From: an uncultured Aquimarina sp.
Lineage (GTDB): Bacteria; Bacteroidota; Bacteroidia; Flavobacteriales; Flavobacteriaceae
Direction of reading: 5' to 3'
Assembly: GCA_947498775.1 (NCBI GenBank)
Contig: CANMLL010000001.1
Span: 186,001 to 250,000, forward strand
DNA length: 64,000 bases
Notes under the pieces: model-generated
Database searches by the model: none
What the model was told of the DNA's origin: nothing
Seen by the model: the letters and a program-made list of their open reading frames with translations, nothing else
Shown here: positions 1 to 8,396 of the stretch, one piece after another
How the letters are laid out: every line of letters begins with the position of its first letter
Numbering within the stretch: position 1 is the stretch's first letter
Translations under genes and position numbers: made by a program

Positions 1-429
1 AGATTCCTCATATCCTACTTCCTTCATTATATCTGTCTGGTAATAATCAGGCCATGTATTGTAGAGTTCTTCGTTATAGTGAAGAATGTAGGGTTGTTTA
101 TTATTCTCTACAATATTTACTACCCATTCAATAGCAGATTTTTTATATTCAAAAGTATTTATTCCTTGAGTAAACAGTTTATGATTTACCTCAGACGGAC
201 TTATATTTGGATTAATAGCCGCTAAATCACTTGCAGAACCATTTTTGTCAATAACAAATAAGCCAACATCATAAAAGTTAAAAATAGGCTTGATTTTTTC
301 AAAAACCACCTTTAATAAAGCTTCACGGCCTTTAATACTTGCTACCGCCTCGCTAATGCTGAGCAAGGTTTCTTTGAACTGTATTTCTTCTTGCAGTTTT
401 TGTACAAGCTTTTCTTCCTTTGATGTCAT
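1..429 (-). CDS. GAF-domain protein, N-terminal part (cut by window edge)
   Basis: The reverse strand is open for 143 codons from an ATG at 429 to the window edge, so the C-terminus is missing. It begins MTSKEEKLVQKLQEE, an amphipathic helix that is probably a coiled coil. A GAF-like segment follows, with FYDVGLFVIDKNG near residues 51-63. Similar N-termini occur on flavobacterial sensory proteins and sigma-54-type regulators, so the missing part could be an AAA+, kinase or PAS module; that cannot be decided here. It is divergent from the AraC-type regulator at 784, and the shared intergenic space holds two matching palindromes. The GAF call is from residue pattern only. Confidence 0.6.
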   Translation of the reverse strand, partial: MTSKEEKLVQKLQEEIQFKETLLSISEAVASIKGREALLKVVFEKIKPIFNFYDVGLFVIDKNGSASDLAAINPNISPSEVNHKLFTQGINTFEYKKSAIEWVVNIVENNKQPYILHYNEELYNTWPDYYQTDIMKEVGYEES

Positions 430-462
430 GGTGTTATAGACTATCGTTGTTGTTTGTCAATT

Positions 463-479
463 TCCCATATTATTTGGGA
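463..479. promoter_or_regulatory. Palindrome TCCCA-N7-TGGGA, copy 1
   Basis: TCCCA at 463-467 and TGGGA at 475-479 flank a 7-bp AT spacer; one extra T/A pair extends the symmetry. The site lies 34 bp from the start of the GAF gene. The same half-sites and spacing recur at 617-633, which suggests a dimeric regulator bound to both. The regulator is not known. Confidence 0.35.
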
Positions 480-616
480 ATGCAATCCTTTGGATTCTTT
501 TTTATCAGAATGCGGCCACTTTTTTCATTGTTTTCACCATTATCTTCTCGTGATTATGATTTTATCTTAAATTATAAGGTAAATCAGAGTCAGCAGTTTT
601 TCAATAGCACATTTTT

Positions 617-633
617 TCCCAAAAATTATGGGA
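617..633. promoter_or_regulatory. Palindrome TCCCA-N7-TGGGA, copy 2
   Basis: TCCCA at 617-621 and TGGGA at 629-633 have the same arms and 7-bp gap as the copy at 463-479, and a lone TGGGAA half-site follows at about 665. A TAATTTTG box (645-652) fits the Bacteroidetes -7 consensus just downstream, so this palindrome could sit over or next to the araC-like promoter. The rest of 430-783 shows no gene. Confidence 0.35.
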
Positions 634-783
634 TTTAAGATACGTAATTTTGTAGATTTTTTGGGAATTTATTTGAACATTTAAATTTTTTGTGTCGCAA
701 GTATTTGTAAATCAAATATTTAAATGTTATAAATATTTCTGGCATCATTTTGTGCCACTCTAAAATATAAAAACAATTATATT

Positions 784-1740
784 TTGGATCCTAACGCTTA
801 CACTATCTTAGACTTTCAGGATTTTGAGACCTTCTTTTTAAAAGAGGACCTCGAAGAAGGCAAATACTTTAACCTCAAACCTCATCAAGAGGTTTGTATG
901 GCCAGGCTTGAAGATGTATCGCATACCGTTACTCAAGAATCCAACACGTACTATCAGAACTTTTTCATTATCTATTTTGTTATTGACGGTGAGATTGAAA
1001 AAACCAATCAGCTCACCCAAATTACATTGGAGCGTAACTGTCTGTTTTTTACACAACCGGGACAATTAAACTCTTGGAAAGAAATCAACAAGGTTTCTGG
1101 CTATGTACTGGCCTTTACCAAAGATTTTGTGGTACGCCGCCTTACCGACAAAAAATATATGCGTAAGCTCGACTTTTTGGACACTCGGGTGGTACCAAAA
1201 TTTTACTTAGAGCAAGAGGTGAGTAATTATTACCAACAACGTTTTGACATTGCATTAGAAGACTATCGCTCAACAGAAGGCGATGAGTTTCTTCACTTAT
1301 GGATTATGGAGTTACTTTTACGTACCCAAAAAGAATGTCACTTAGGCAGTTTGTCCAATCTCTTGAACAGAAATCGTTCTAGAGCCATGAAAATTGGTGA
1401 AGATTTTAAAGAGAAAATAGAAGACCATTATATTGAAGGACATAAGCAGAGTTTTATAGCATCAAAGCGAGTAGCTGATTATGCAAAGGATTTAAATATC
1501 AATGCCAATTACTTGAACAACATGGTAAAGGAGGCCTATGGTAAAAAGGCATCGGACCTCATTTTTGAACGTACCTTGTTGGCAGCCCAGTCAAAGCTGA
1601 TTCATACCAATAAGACGATCTCTGAAATCGCCTTTTTTCTAGACTTTAATTCGCCTTCTTATTTTGTTCGCTTTTTTAAGGAACGTGCCCAAATGACCCC
1701 AAACCAATACCGAAACAGGATAGGAAAATTTTTAAAATGA
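784..1740 (+). CDS. AraC-family transcriptional regulator
   Basis: This 318-aa protein has a cupin-like sensor half (about residues 30-150) and a C-terminal AraC/XylS double helix-turn-helix. The second HTH and the helix after it (ISEIAFFLDFNSPSYFVRFFKE, then TPNQYRNR) match the family signature near residues 279-313. In the family such proteins bind a small ligand through the N-terminal half and activate or repress neighbouring genes. The start is a TTG at 784; no in-frame ATG lies between it and the upstream stop at 730. It is upstream of and co-directional with the molybdenum hydroxylase operon, with a decayed oxidoreductase gene between, so it may regulate that operon. The target is inferred from position only. 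Confidence 0.85.
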   Translation: MDPNAYTILDFQDFETFFLKEDLEEGKYFNLKPHQEVCMARLEDVSHTVTQESNTYYQNFFIIYFVIDGEIEKTNQLTQITLERNCLFFTQPGQLNSWKEINKVSGYVLAFTKDFVVRRLTDKKYMRKLDFLDTRVVPKFYLEQEVSNYYQQRFDIALEDYRSTEGDEFLHLWIMELLLRTQKECHLGSLSNLLNRNRSRAMKIGEDFKEKIEDHYIEGHKQSFIASKRVADYAKDLNINANYLNNMVKEAYGKKASDLIFERTLLAAQSKLIHTNKTISEIAFFLDFNSPSYFVRFFKERAQMTPNQYRNRIGKFLK

Positions 1741-1754
1741 GAATTATGTGCATG

Positions 1755-1798
1755 TAGAATGAATGTTTTTGGGGATGCACTTATCTGGATTCATTCTA
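1755..1798. repeat. 10-bp perfect inverted repeat downstream of the AraC gene
   Basis: TAGAATGAAT at 1755-1764 is repeated in inverse as ATTCATTCTA at 1789-1798, around a 24-nt loop. It starts 14 bp past the regulator stop. An A-tract rather than a T-tract follows on the + strand, so it is not a standard intrinsic terminator. It may be an mRNA 3' hairpin or an operator. Confidence 0.4.
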
Positions 1799-1917
1799 AA
1801 AAAAAGGAGTGTGAATAACTACCAAGAAAAATGGGATTAATGACATACTTCTATGCATAATGCTAAATATCTTGACATAGACAAAAACTTGAGAAAATAA
1901 GATACTTTATACTAATT

Positions 1918-2173
1918 AATATAAACATACTCGTATCCGATGCAAACGGAAAAACAGATACTCTCATTGTAGAAAACTACTGGATAACGGAAATCGGGTA
2001 GTCGGCCTTATCTCAAAAGAAAGTCAGGCAAGTGAGCTACAGGATAAAAGAGCAGAACCGCTCGTAAAGTATACTTAATAATGACAATAACATTGAAGAA
2101 GATGTGAAAGGTTTCGATGTTGTTGTATTTCTAGCGGCAAAGGGCACAAGTCGTTACCAAGAGGTAGCAATAT
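1918..2173 (+). pseudogene. Decayed NAD(P)-binding (SDR/NmrA-like) oxidoreductase
   Basis: Three pieces in different frames give one Rossmann-type protein. The first reads NINILVSDANGKTDTLIVE (about 1918-1974). After a frame change comes LLDNGNRVVGLISKESQ and onward to a stop at 2076-2078. The third reads NIEEDVKGFDVVVFLAAKG to a stop near 2173. In intact homologues these form the dinucleotide-binding GxxGxxG strand-helix, a second strand with basic residues and the VVF-A-G strand. Here the glycine motif is also degraded (SDANGKTD). No C-terminal half remains. It lies just upstream of the Mo-hydroxylase operon and may once have been its first gene. Confidence 0.6.
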
Positions 2174-2224
2174 GAAAAAACTGTATCTCAACTATAATTA
2201 TTAAAAAATGAAAAGACAACCAAT

Positions 2225-4447
2225 ATGATAGGACAAGAAAAACTAAGGGTCGATGGCCCACTAAAGGTTTCTGGAAAAGCAAAGTATGCATCAGAACATC
2301 CTGTTGATAATCCTTTGTATGCTGTTATTGTAAAAAGTGCCATTTCCAATGGAACAATAACCAATATGGCTACAGAAGAAGTAGAGAAGATTCCCGGTGT
2401 CGTGAAAGTTATTCATGCTGGTAATGCTTTAAAATTGAAGCCTTACCCGACAGGAGGTGATGGTGGATTTAATCTTTTTCCCGGCGAACCTTTTATACCA
2501 CTTCAAGATAATAAGGTTTACAATATAGGGCAGCACATCGCACTCATTTTAGCCGAAACCATTGAGGATGCAAGACTAGGAGCGTCCCGACTCAAAGTGA
2601 GCTATCAAGAAAAAGCTGCAGCGCTTGACAAAGAAAGGGTTTATGATGATTATGTAACGCCAGAACGATATAATACAGGTGAAGAGCTACAGCATCGAAG
2701 AGGCAATTTTAAACAAGCTAAAAATAGTGCTTCCGTAGTAGTAGAAGAAGATTATACCGTTCCCGCAGAGCATCACAATCCAATGGAGCCCAGTGCTACC
2801 ATCGCCATATGGAAAGGTGAAAAATTAACGGTTTATGATTCGACTCAAGGAGTGGACAACTCACGTAATTGCGTGGCGCATTGTTTTGAAATGGACCCAA
2901 AAAATGTTCGTTTAATTGCCTATTATATCGGTGGTGGTTTTGGTTGTAAAGGCTTTTTTTGGCCTCATACACTTTTAGCCCCAATGGCTGCCAAAATCAT
3001 GGACAGACCTGTAAAGCTGATCCTGAGTAGAGAAGATATGTACACTTCGGCCGGTCATAGACCAGAAGTTAGCCAACGCATTACTCTAGCTGCTGAGAAC
3101 AATGGAAATATTACAGCTGCAGAGCACATTACCTATTCGTATGGGTCCATACTAGGAGGACATTATGAACCTTGCGGATTAACATCGGCCAAATTATATG
3201 ACATTCCTAATTTTTCTATGGTTCACCAATATACCAAACTTAATTACCCAACCCCAACACCCATGAGAGGACCTGGTGAAGCTAATGGTAGTTTTGCTCT
3301 GGAGTCAGCCTTAGATGAACTTGCGGAAAAATTAAAAATGGACGCCATTGATTTAAGGGTTAAGAATTTTGCAGCAGTAAATCCGGTTGATAATCTACCT
3401 TATTCATCCAATAATGTTCGTGAATGTTATGAAAGAGGTGCAAAACTGTTTGGTTGGAATAATAGAAACCGCCAACCCGGTAAGATGGTGAAGAATGGTC
3501 AATTAATTGGGCATGGTATGGCAACAGCAACCTATCCTGCCTATCGTTCTGGTGGTAGTTGTAAGCTGATTCTTGATGAAAATGGAGTTTTAACAGTACA
3601 AACGGCCATTCAGGATATTGGTACAGGTACGTATACGGTTATGGGACAGATTGCCGCAGAGGCATCCGGATTAGCACTCGAAAATATAAAAATAGAAATA
3701 GGTGATTCAGATTTTCCCGCAGGACCCTTATCTGGAGGGTCCATGGTTACCGCAAGTGCTGGTAGCTATATTCAGAAAGGAGCGGAAAAATTGAAGAAAC
3801 AACTGCTTGATTTAGCAGTAAAACAAGAAGATAGTCCATTATTTCAATTAAATTCAGATAAACTCTCTTTCGTCAACGGAACAATGCAAGATTCTAGTGG
3901 AAAAAAGGATACTGTACAAGAGGTGATGAAACGAGCTAACAAAAAAGAATTGGTCATTGAAGAAAGTTCTTCTGTGGTAAAAGGCTTTGCATTCGGTCAA
4001 GAGGCTGAATACTCGTATCAATCTTTTGGAGCCATTTTCGTAGAGGCGAATATTGACCCTGATTTAGGAGTCATTACCATCCCAAGAATTGTGGGTGTAT
4101 TTGATGCTGGTACCATTATTAATCCCAAGCTAGCAAACAGTCAAATGTATGGAGGGATAATATTTGGTTACAGTATGGCATTGTTAGAGGCTACGGAGTT
4201 CGACCACGATACAGGCAGAATTATCAATGCAGACCTGGCCGAATATCACGTTCCGGTTAATGCTGATATCAATGATTTAACTATAGAGTTCTTGAACATG
4301 CCTGATTATAAATTTAGCTCGCATGGTGGAAGAGGTATTGGCGAACTTAGTGCTATTGGAGTTTCCGCAGCAATTGCCAACGCCATCTATAATGCTACCG
4401 GAAAACGCATTAGAAACCTGCCTATAACCTTAGATAAGCTTCTGTAA
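2225..4447 (+). CDS. Molybdopterin-binding large subunit of a xanthine dehydrogenase/aldehyde oxidoreductase family enzyme (PaoC-like)
   Basis: This 740-aa protein is the catalytic subunit of a three-part molybdenum hydroxylase, oxidising an aldehyde or heterocycle with water as oxygen donor. Family landmarks are KVSGKAKYASEH near the N-terminus, GGGFGCKGFFWPHT, the Moco-contacting MRGPGEANGSF segment and the GRGIGELSAIG segment whose Glu (residue 707) is the expected catalytic base. The partner 2Fe-2S and FAD subunits follow, with a SnoaL-like gene inserted after it. The start ATG at 2225 overlaps the stop of a six-codon reading frame from an ATG at 2208 that has the better upstream context, so a small frameshift near the true start is possible. 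The substrate cannot be told from sequence. Confidence 0.88.
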   Translation: MIGQEKLRVDGPLKVSGKAKYASEHPVDNPLYAVIVKSAISNGTITNMATEEVEKIPGVVKVIHAGNALKLKPYPTGGDGGFNLFPGEPFIPLQDNKVYNIGQHIALILAETIEDARLGASRLKVSYQEKAAALDKERVYDDYVTPERYNTGEELQHRRGNFKQAKNSASVVVEEDYTVPAEHHNPMEPSATIAIWKGEKLTVYDSTQGVDNSRNCVAHCFEMDPKNVRLIAYYIGGGFGCKGFFWPHTLLAPMAAKIMDRPVKLILSREDMYTSAGHRPEVSQRITLAAENNGNITAAEHITYSYGSILGGHYEPCGLTSAKLYDIPNFSMVHQYTKLNYPTPTPMRGPGEANGSFALESALDELAEKLKMDAIDLRVKNFAAVNPVDNLPYSSNNVRECYERGAKLFGWNNRNRQPGKMVKNGQLIGHGMATATYPAYRSGGSCKLILDENGVLTVQTAIQDIGTGTYTVMGQIAAEASGLALENIKIEIGDSDFPAGPLSGGSMVTASAGSYIQKGAEKLKKQLLDLAVKQEDSPLFQLNSDKLSFVNGTMQDSSGKKDTVQEVMKRANKKELVIEESSSVVKGFAFGQEAEYSYQSFGAIFVEANIDPDLGVITIPRIVGVFDAGTIINPKLANSQMYGGIIFGYSMALLEATEFDHDTGRIINADLAEYHVPVNADINDLTIEFLNMPDYKFSSHGGRGIGELSAIGVSAAIANAIYNATGKRIRNLPITLDKLL

Positions 4448-4448
4448 T

Positions 4449-4841
4449 ATGAAAAATTTGGAAAAAGAGGCCAATCGGTTTTTAGACATTTTGGTAGCAG
4501 GTGATGTCAATGCTGTTAGGGATATTTGGCACCCAGATGGTACTTTAGAATTTCCATTTTCACCCAAAGGTGCGTGGAGCTTAGAAGGCAGGGATAATAT
4601 AGTAGATTATTTTGAAGATGCCTTTAAAAGGAAAACACCAGAAAAGTTTGAATCCCAACCTGCTTTGTTGATGACAGATGGTGAGCATCTATTTATGGAG
4701 TTCAAAGGCTATCTGGAAAATAATAAAAACGAAAAATACACCAACGATTACTGTGTGCTTTTTCAATTTAAAGATGGTAAGCTTTTTAAGTTCAGGGAGT
4801 TTTACAACACATTAATCAGAGAAAAATACGAGGGGCAATAA
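4449..4841 (+). CDS. SnoaL-like / NTF2-fold protein
   Basis: This 130-aa protein has the NTF2-like pattern: an N-terminal helix with FLDILVAGDVNAVRDIWHPDGTL, a middle GRDNIVDYFEDAF helix, and paired strands ending in FKFREFYNT. Members of this fold bind small hydrophobic ligands and some are isomerases or hydrolases. The gene starts one base after the Mo-subunit stop, so it is translationally coupled to it and probably acts with the enzyme, perhaps on its substrate or product. Such a gene between the large and 2Fe-2S subunits is not the E. coli arrangement. Its specific function is unknown. Confidence 0.7.
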   Translation: MKNLEKEANRFLDILVAGDVNAVRDIWHPDGTLEFPFSPKGAWSLEGRDNIVDYFEDAFKRKTPEKFESQPALLMTDGEHLFMEFKGYLENNKNEKYTNDYCVLFQFKDGKLFKFREFYNTLIREKYEGQ

Positions 4842-4860
4842 TCACAAAACTTATTAAAAA

Positions 4861-5532
4861 ATGAAAAAAAACAAATCAGATAAAGAGGTATGGCCCGAGG
4901 AGATTTCCTCAGAAAAAGCCGGTTTAAGCAGGCGTACTTTTATTGCTCGGTCAACACTCGCCGCAGCTGGCTTGGCACTGGCACCCTATGTAACCTTAGG
5001 ATGTAGCTCAGAAGAAAAGCCCTTGAATTTTGAGGAATATTTAGAAATAGAACCCATCATAAACGGGCAGGCCATGCGCATGAAGATTGACCCAAGAACC
5101 AGCTTGGCCGACCTGCTTCGTGAGCAATTAGGGCTTACAGGTACTAAAATTGGCTGCAACCAGGGAGCTTGCGGTGCGTGTACGGTGCACCTGGATGGCA
5201 TGCGGGTTAATTCCTGCCTTACGCTGGCCATTCAAACAGACGGTCTAGAGGTCACTACGATTGAAGGCTTGGGTACTGAAAATGAATTTCATCCTGTACA
5301 AGGTGCTTTTATGATGCACGATGGCTTTCAATGTGGGTACTGTACCTCTGGTCAAATTATGTCTGCTGTGATGGTACTTAAAGAAAACCATGCCGCGACC
5401 ACAGAGGAAATTCAGGAGTGGATGAGTGGTAATATTTGCAGATGCGGTGCGTACAAAGGTATCGTAGCTGCCGTTGAAGCCGCCAGGGACGGTAAGGTGC
5501 CCAAGGAATTATTACAAAGACAAAAATCTTAA
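4861..5532 (+). CDS. 2Fe-2S subunit of molybdenum hydroxylase with Tat signal (PaoA-like)
   Basis: This 223-aa electron-transfer subunit carries two 2Fe-2S clusters. A twin-arginine signal is visible (SRRTFIAR followed by an Ala/Leu-rich stretch, about residues 23-48), so the folded complex is probably exported to the periplasm. The ferredoxin-type cluster ligands are in GCNQGACGACTV plus a later Cys (NSC). The second domain has QCGYCTSGQ and NICRCGAY. A Cys after the hydrophobic stretch (TLGC) might be lipidated, but the lipobox is imperfect. It pairs with the FAD subunit 10 bp downstream. The Tat signal on the small subunit matches the periplasmic E. coli PaoABC type. Confidence 0.88.
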   Translation: MKKNKSDKEVWPEEISSEKAGLSRRTFIARSTLAAAGLALAPYVTLGCSSEEKPLNFEEYLEIEPIINGQAMRMKIDPRTSLADLLREQLGLTGTKIGCNQGACGACTVHLDGMRVNSCLTLAIQTDGLEVTTIEGLGTENEFHPVQGAFMMHDGFQCGYCTSGQIMSAVMVLKENHAATTEEIQEWMSGNICRCGAYKGIVAAVEAARDGKVPKELLQRQKS

Positions 5533-5542
5533 AAAATAAACG

Positions 5543-6535
5543 ATGCATCCATTTAAATATATACGAACAGAAGACGCAGCTAGCGCAATAGCAAAACATA
5601 CTGAAGTAGAAAAGGCACAGTTTATTGCCGGAGGCACTAATTTGGTCGATAGAATACGTAGGGATGTTTTTCATCCTGATGTCTTAATCGATATCAATAA
5701 ACTGCCCTACCATAAAATAGAAGAACACCAAGGTGGATTACGCTTAGGTGCGCTGGTAAGCAATAGCGATACGGCAGACCATAAAGCGGTAAAAAAGAAC
5801 TACCCTATTGTTTCTGAAGCTATTTTGTTGGGTGCTACAGACCAATTGCGTAACAAAGCGACCAATGGCGGAAATTTAATGCAAAGGACTAGATGTCCGT
5901 ACTATATGTCGCAAGAGTTTCCCTGCAATAAGAGAGAACCCGGTAGCGGATGTTCGGCCATTAAAGGTCACAATCGCATTCTTTCCATCCTTGGGACTTC
6001 CGAAAACTGTATCGCTTCCTTCCCATCAGACATGTGCGCGTCATTGACGGCATTAGAGGCAAAGGTGAATATAATGGATATAGACGGCAGTGAAATAGTG
6101 ATTCCTATTGAAGAATTTCATGCTTTACCAGGAGATACCCCTGAGATTGACAATGTATTAAAACCTGGGCAACTCATTACTTCGATTAATTTACCAGCAT
6201 CATCCAAAAAGTTTGCAAAACACTCTACATATCTTAAGGTCAGAGATAGACACTCGTATGCTTTTGCATTGGTTTCTGTTGCTGCTGCCGTTACGATGGA
6301 AGCTGGTGTAATAACCGATGCACGCATGGCCTTTGGCAGCATAGCACCAAAACCATGGAGAGACAAAGAAGCCGAAAAAATGTTTATTGGTCAAGCACCC
6401 TCTAAAGCACTTTTTAAAAAGATTGGAGAAAAAGTAGTTGAAAATGCCAAAGGATATGGTGGAAATTCCTTTAAAATAGAGCTGATACCTCGTGTGGTAA
6501 CGAGAGCATTCAGTGAAATTACAGGGTTAATTTAA
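5543..6535 (+). CDS. FAD-binding subunit of molybdenum hydroxylase (PaoB-like, with extra Cys cluster)
   Basis: This 330-aa protein has the FAD-binding core (IAGGTNLVDRIRRDV, residues about 30-44) and the C-terminal CO-dehydrogenase-flavoprotein domain. Between them lies a Cys-rich insertion: TRCPYYMSQEFPCNKREPGSGC, with a further Cys in SENC. In E. coli PaoB this insertion binds a 4Fe-4S cluster. That makes the family assignment more specific than a generic xanthine dehydrogenase M subunit. It is the third enzyme gene of the operon and would pass electrons from the 2Fe-2S subunit to FAD and an external acceptor. Confidence 0.87.
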   Translation: MHPFKYIRTEDAASAIAKHTEVEKAQFIAGGTNLVDRIRRDVFHPDVLIDINKLPYHKIEEHQGGLRLGALVSNSDTADHKAVKKNYPIVSEAILLGATDQLRNKATNGGNLMQRTRCPYYMSQEFPCNKREPGSGCSAIKGHNRILSILGTSENCIASFPSDMCASLTALEAKVNIMDIDGSEIVIPIEEFHALPGDTPEIDNVLKPGQLITSINLPASSKKFAKHSTYLKVRDRHSYAFALVSVAAAVTMEAGVITDARMAFGSIAPKPWRDKEAEKMFIGQAPSKALFKKIGEKVVENAKGYGGNSFKIELIPRVVTRAFSEITGLI

Positions 6536-6549
6536 AACGTAAAATAACC

Positions 6550-7251
6550 TTGTATCAGAGACTTAAGATATCTATTTGGTTTGTATGTATAGTCGTTTTA
6601 GGAACATGGCAAGCATCTGGTCAGGTAGATATTGTTCCCGATGATGATGATGATGTGTCGCTCTTTCTTCATACAGAAGCACAATTTGCATTAGGCACCT
6701 CAAAATGGTTTGCTAAACCTAGCTTCATACTCATCTTTGACGATAATTCGTCGAGTTACGGCGGTTTTATACCTGCTCTGGAAATTGGATACGCATTTGA
6801 TAAACTTGGAACACTTTCGCTTCATGAAAATTATATCAGTTTGCCCGATGGTCTTTCTGGGAATGCACTGCAATTAAAATGGCAGAAAGTATTTTCTAAA
6901 AACAAACTAAATCCTTTGGTACGACTAACGGCAGAGCAGATCTATCTGGAGGATTTGACCATACAACAAAAGGTTCTTTTGAATTATAGAACCAGAATAC
7001 GTGTAGGAATCGCACCTCAGATACATGACAAATGGCAGGTATTTTTAATGAACGAGTGGTTCCCTACACAACAGGCTGGGTTTTCTACTGAAAATAGAAT
7101 CCTTGCAGGGATGAAATATAAATTAACACCATTCACAAGCCTATCGGCTATCTATTTAAATCGTTATCGAGATAGCAGAGTTTCCAGTTTGCAATGGCAA
7201 CATATTGTATTTTTTAGCATCACTTATGCTGGCCGAATTATAAATAAATAA
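6550..7251 (+). CDS. Putative outer-membrane beta-barrel protein of the Mo-hydroxylase operon
   Basis: This 233-aa protein starts at TTG 6550. It has a signal peptide (hydrophobic ISIWFVCIVVLGTW, cleavage likely after ASGQ) and then alternating hydrophobic/polar strands typical of a small outer-membrane barrel. An acidic run (DDDDDV) follows the signal. It is embedded 14 bp after the FAD subunit and 6 bp before the XdhC gene, so it belongs to the same transcript. It might let substrate reach a periplasmic enzyme. I do not recognise a named family; it resembles DUF2490-type barrels loosely. Confidence 0.6.
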   Translation: MYQRLKISIWFVCIVVLGTWQASGQVDIVPDDDDDVSLFLHTEAQFALGTSKWFAKPSFILIFDDNSSSYGGFIPALEIGYAFDKLGTLSLHENYISLPDGLSGNALQLKWQKVFSKNKLNPLVRLTAEQIYLEDLTIQQKVLLNYRTRIRVGIAPQIHDKWQVFLMNEWFPTQQAGFSTENRILAGMKYKLTPFTSLSAIYLNRYRDSRVSSLQWQHIVFFSITYAGRIINK

Positions 7252-7257
7252 AGAAGA

Positions 7258-8283
7258 ATGAAAGTATTTGAACTACAACGAATGATAGCCTTTTACGACC
7301 GTTGCCAACATGTTGGTGTACCTACGGTGATGGCATCCTTGGTAGGATTGCACGGTTCTTCCTATAGAAAACCTGGGGTACGAATGCTTTTGGGTCAAAA
7401 TGGTGCCATGCAAGGAGCGTTAAGTGGCGGCTGTGTAGAAAAAGACATTTTCAATGCTGCTAAAACAGTTTTTAAAACGGGCACAGCACGGGTAATTTCT
7501 TATGACGGGAGATATCGTTTGGGCTGCGAAGGGTTTCTATATATTCTTATAGAACCTTTTCAACTAAAAGAAGTACATCGAAAAATTATTGAGAATGCCT
7601 TGAACTCTAGACAGTCCTTTGAAATCCATTCCATCTATAAACCAACACAGGATATTAGCGGAGATTTTGGTTCTGTGTTTGCTTTCGCAGAAGTAAAGTT
7701 CTCTACAAATCCTAACATAACAACTGCTATTTCAGATGTAGAACAGGTATTTACGCAGCATATTCATCCCGATACACAATTGGTTATCGTAGGAGCAGAA
7801 CACGATGCCCAAAAACTTTGCGAGGCAGCCTCATTTTTAGGTTGGCAAGTAACTATTGTCGCTTCCTTAAAAAATCCAAAAGATAAAAATGATTTTCCAA
7901 AAGCGAATACCATTCTCAATGAAACCCCAGAAACCATTGATTTTAGTTTTATAGATGATAGGACTGTAACCGTTTTGATGACACACAATTTTGCGCTAGA
8001 TGTTCAATACCTCTTAAAGCTAATGCCTTTTGAAAAAAACTACATTGGGGTTTTAGGGTCTTCTAAACGAAAAGCGCAGTTAGAAAATCAGATTTTTGAC
8101 GCTTGCCCAGAAGTTGAACCTGAATTTTTAGAGCTCATCCATAGCCCTGCGGGGTTGAACCTAGGTGCCGAAACACCAGAGGAAATAGCATTAGCAATCG
8201 TTGCAGAAATTCTATCGATTTTAAAAAAGCAAACACAAGATAAAAACCACAACACTACCGAAAGAGTACTTAACGAAAAATAA
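7258..8283 (+). CDS. XdhC/CoxI family molybdenum cofactor maturation protein (PaoD-like)
   Basis: This 341-aa protein has both family domains. The N-terminal XdhC_CoxI part contains GSSYRKPGVRML and LSGGCVEKD (residues about 30-65). The C-terminal Rossmann-like XdhC part contains LVIVGAEHDAQKLCEAA, VLMTHNF, GVLGSSKRK and AGLNLGAETPEEIALAI. XdhC-type factors bind and sulfurate the molybdenum cofactor and insert it into the apo-enzyme. Its place at the end of the operon mirrors paoD in E. coli paoABCD and fixes the reading of the upstream genes as a molybdenum enzyme. Confidence 0.88.
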   Translation: MKVFELQRMIAFYDRCQHVGVPTVMASLVGLHGSSYRKPGVRMLLGQNGAMQGALSGGCVEKDIFNAAKTVFKTGTARVISYDGRYRLGCEGFLYILIEPFQLKEVHRKIIENALNSRQSFEIHSIYKPTQDISGDFGSVFAFAEVKFSTNPNITTAISDVEQVFTQHIHPDTQLVIVGAEHDAQKLCEAASFLGWQVTIVASLKNPKDKNDFPKANTILNETPETIDFSFIDDRTVTVLMTHNFALDVQYLLKLMPFEKNYIGVLGSSKRKAQLENQIFDACPEVEPEFLELIHSPAGLNLGAETPEEIALAIVAEILSILKKQTQDKNHNTTERVLNEK

Positions 8284-8396
8284 TTTAGAAAAAATGAAAC
8301 CGACTCGATTAAAATAAGTATTAATCACATAGTAGAATAGTTATTTTGATCATCATAGGTTCCGTAAAACCATTAAAGGATAATAGAAATAAGCTT

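Noticed and set aside
420..638. A 72-codon open frame on the + strand opposite the start of the GAF gene
   Set aside because: It overlaps the real reverse-strand gene and the divergent promoter region, and its sequence is Phe/Ser-rich without any known pattern.
1755..1798. Inverted repeat after the AraC gene as an insertion-sequence end
   Set aside because: No transposase or target duplication is near, so it is listed only as an inverted repeat.
5378..5674. A 98-codon reverse-strand open frame across the 2Fe-2S/FAD subunit junction
   Set aside because: It overlaps two well-supported genes and has no recognisable domain.
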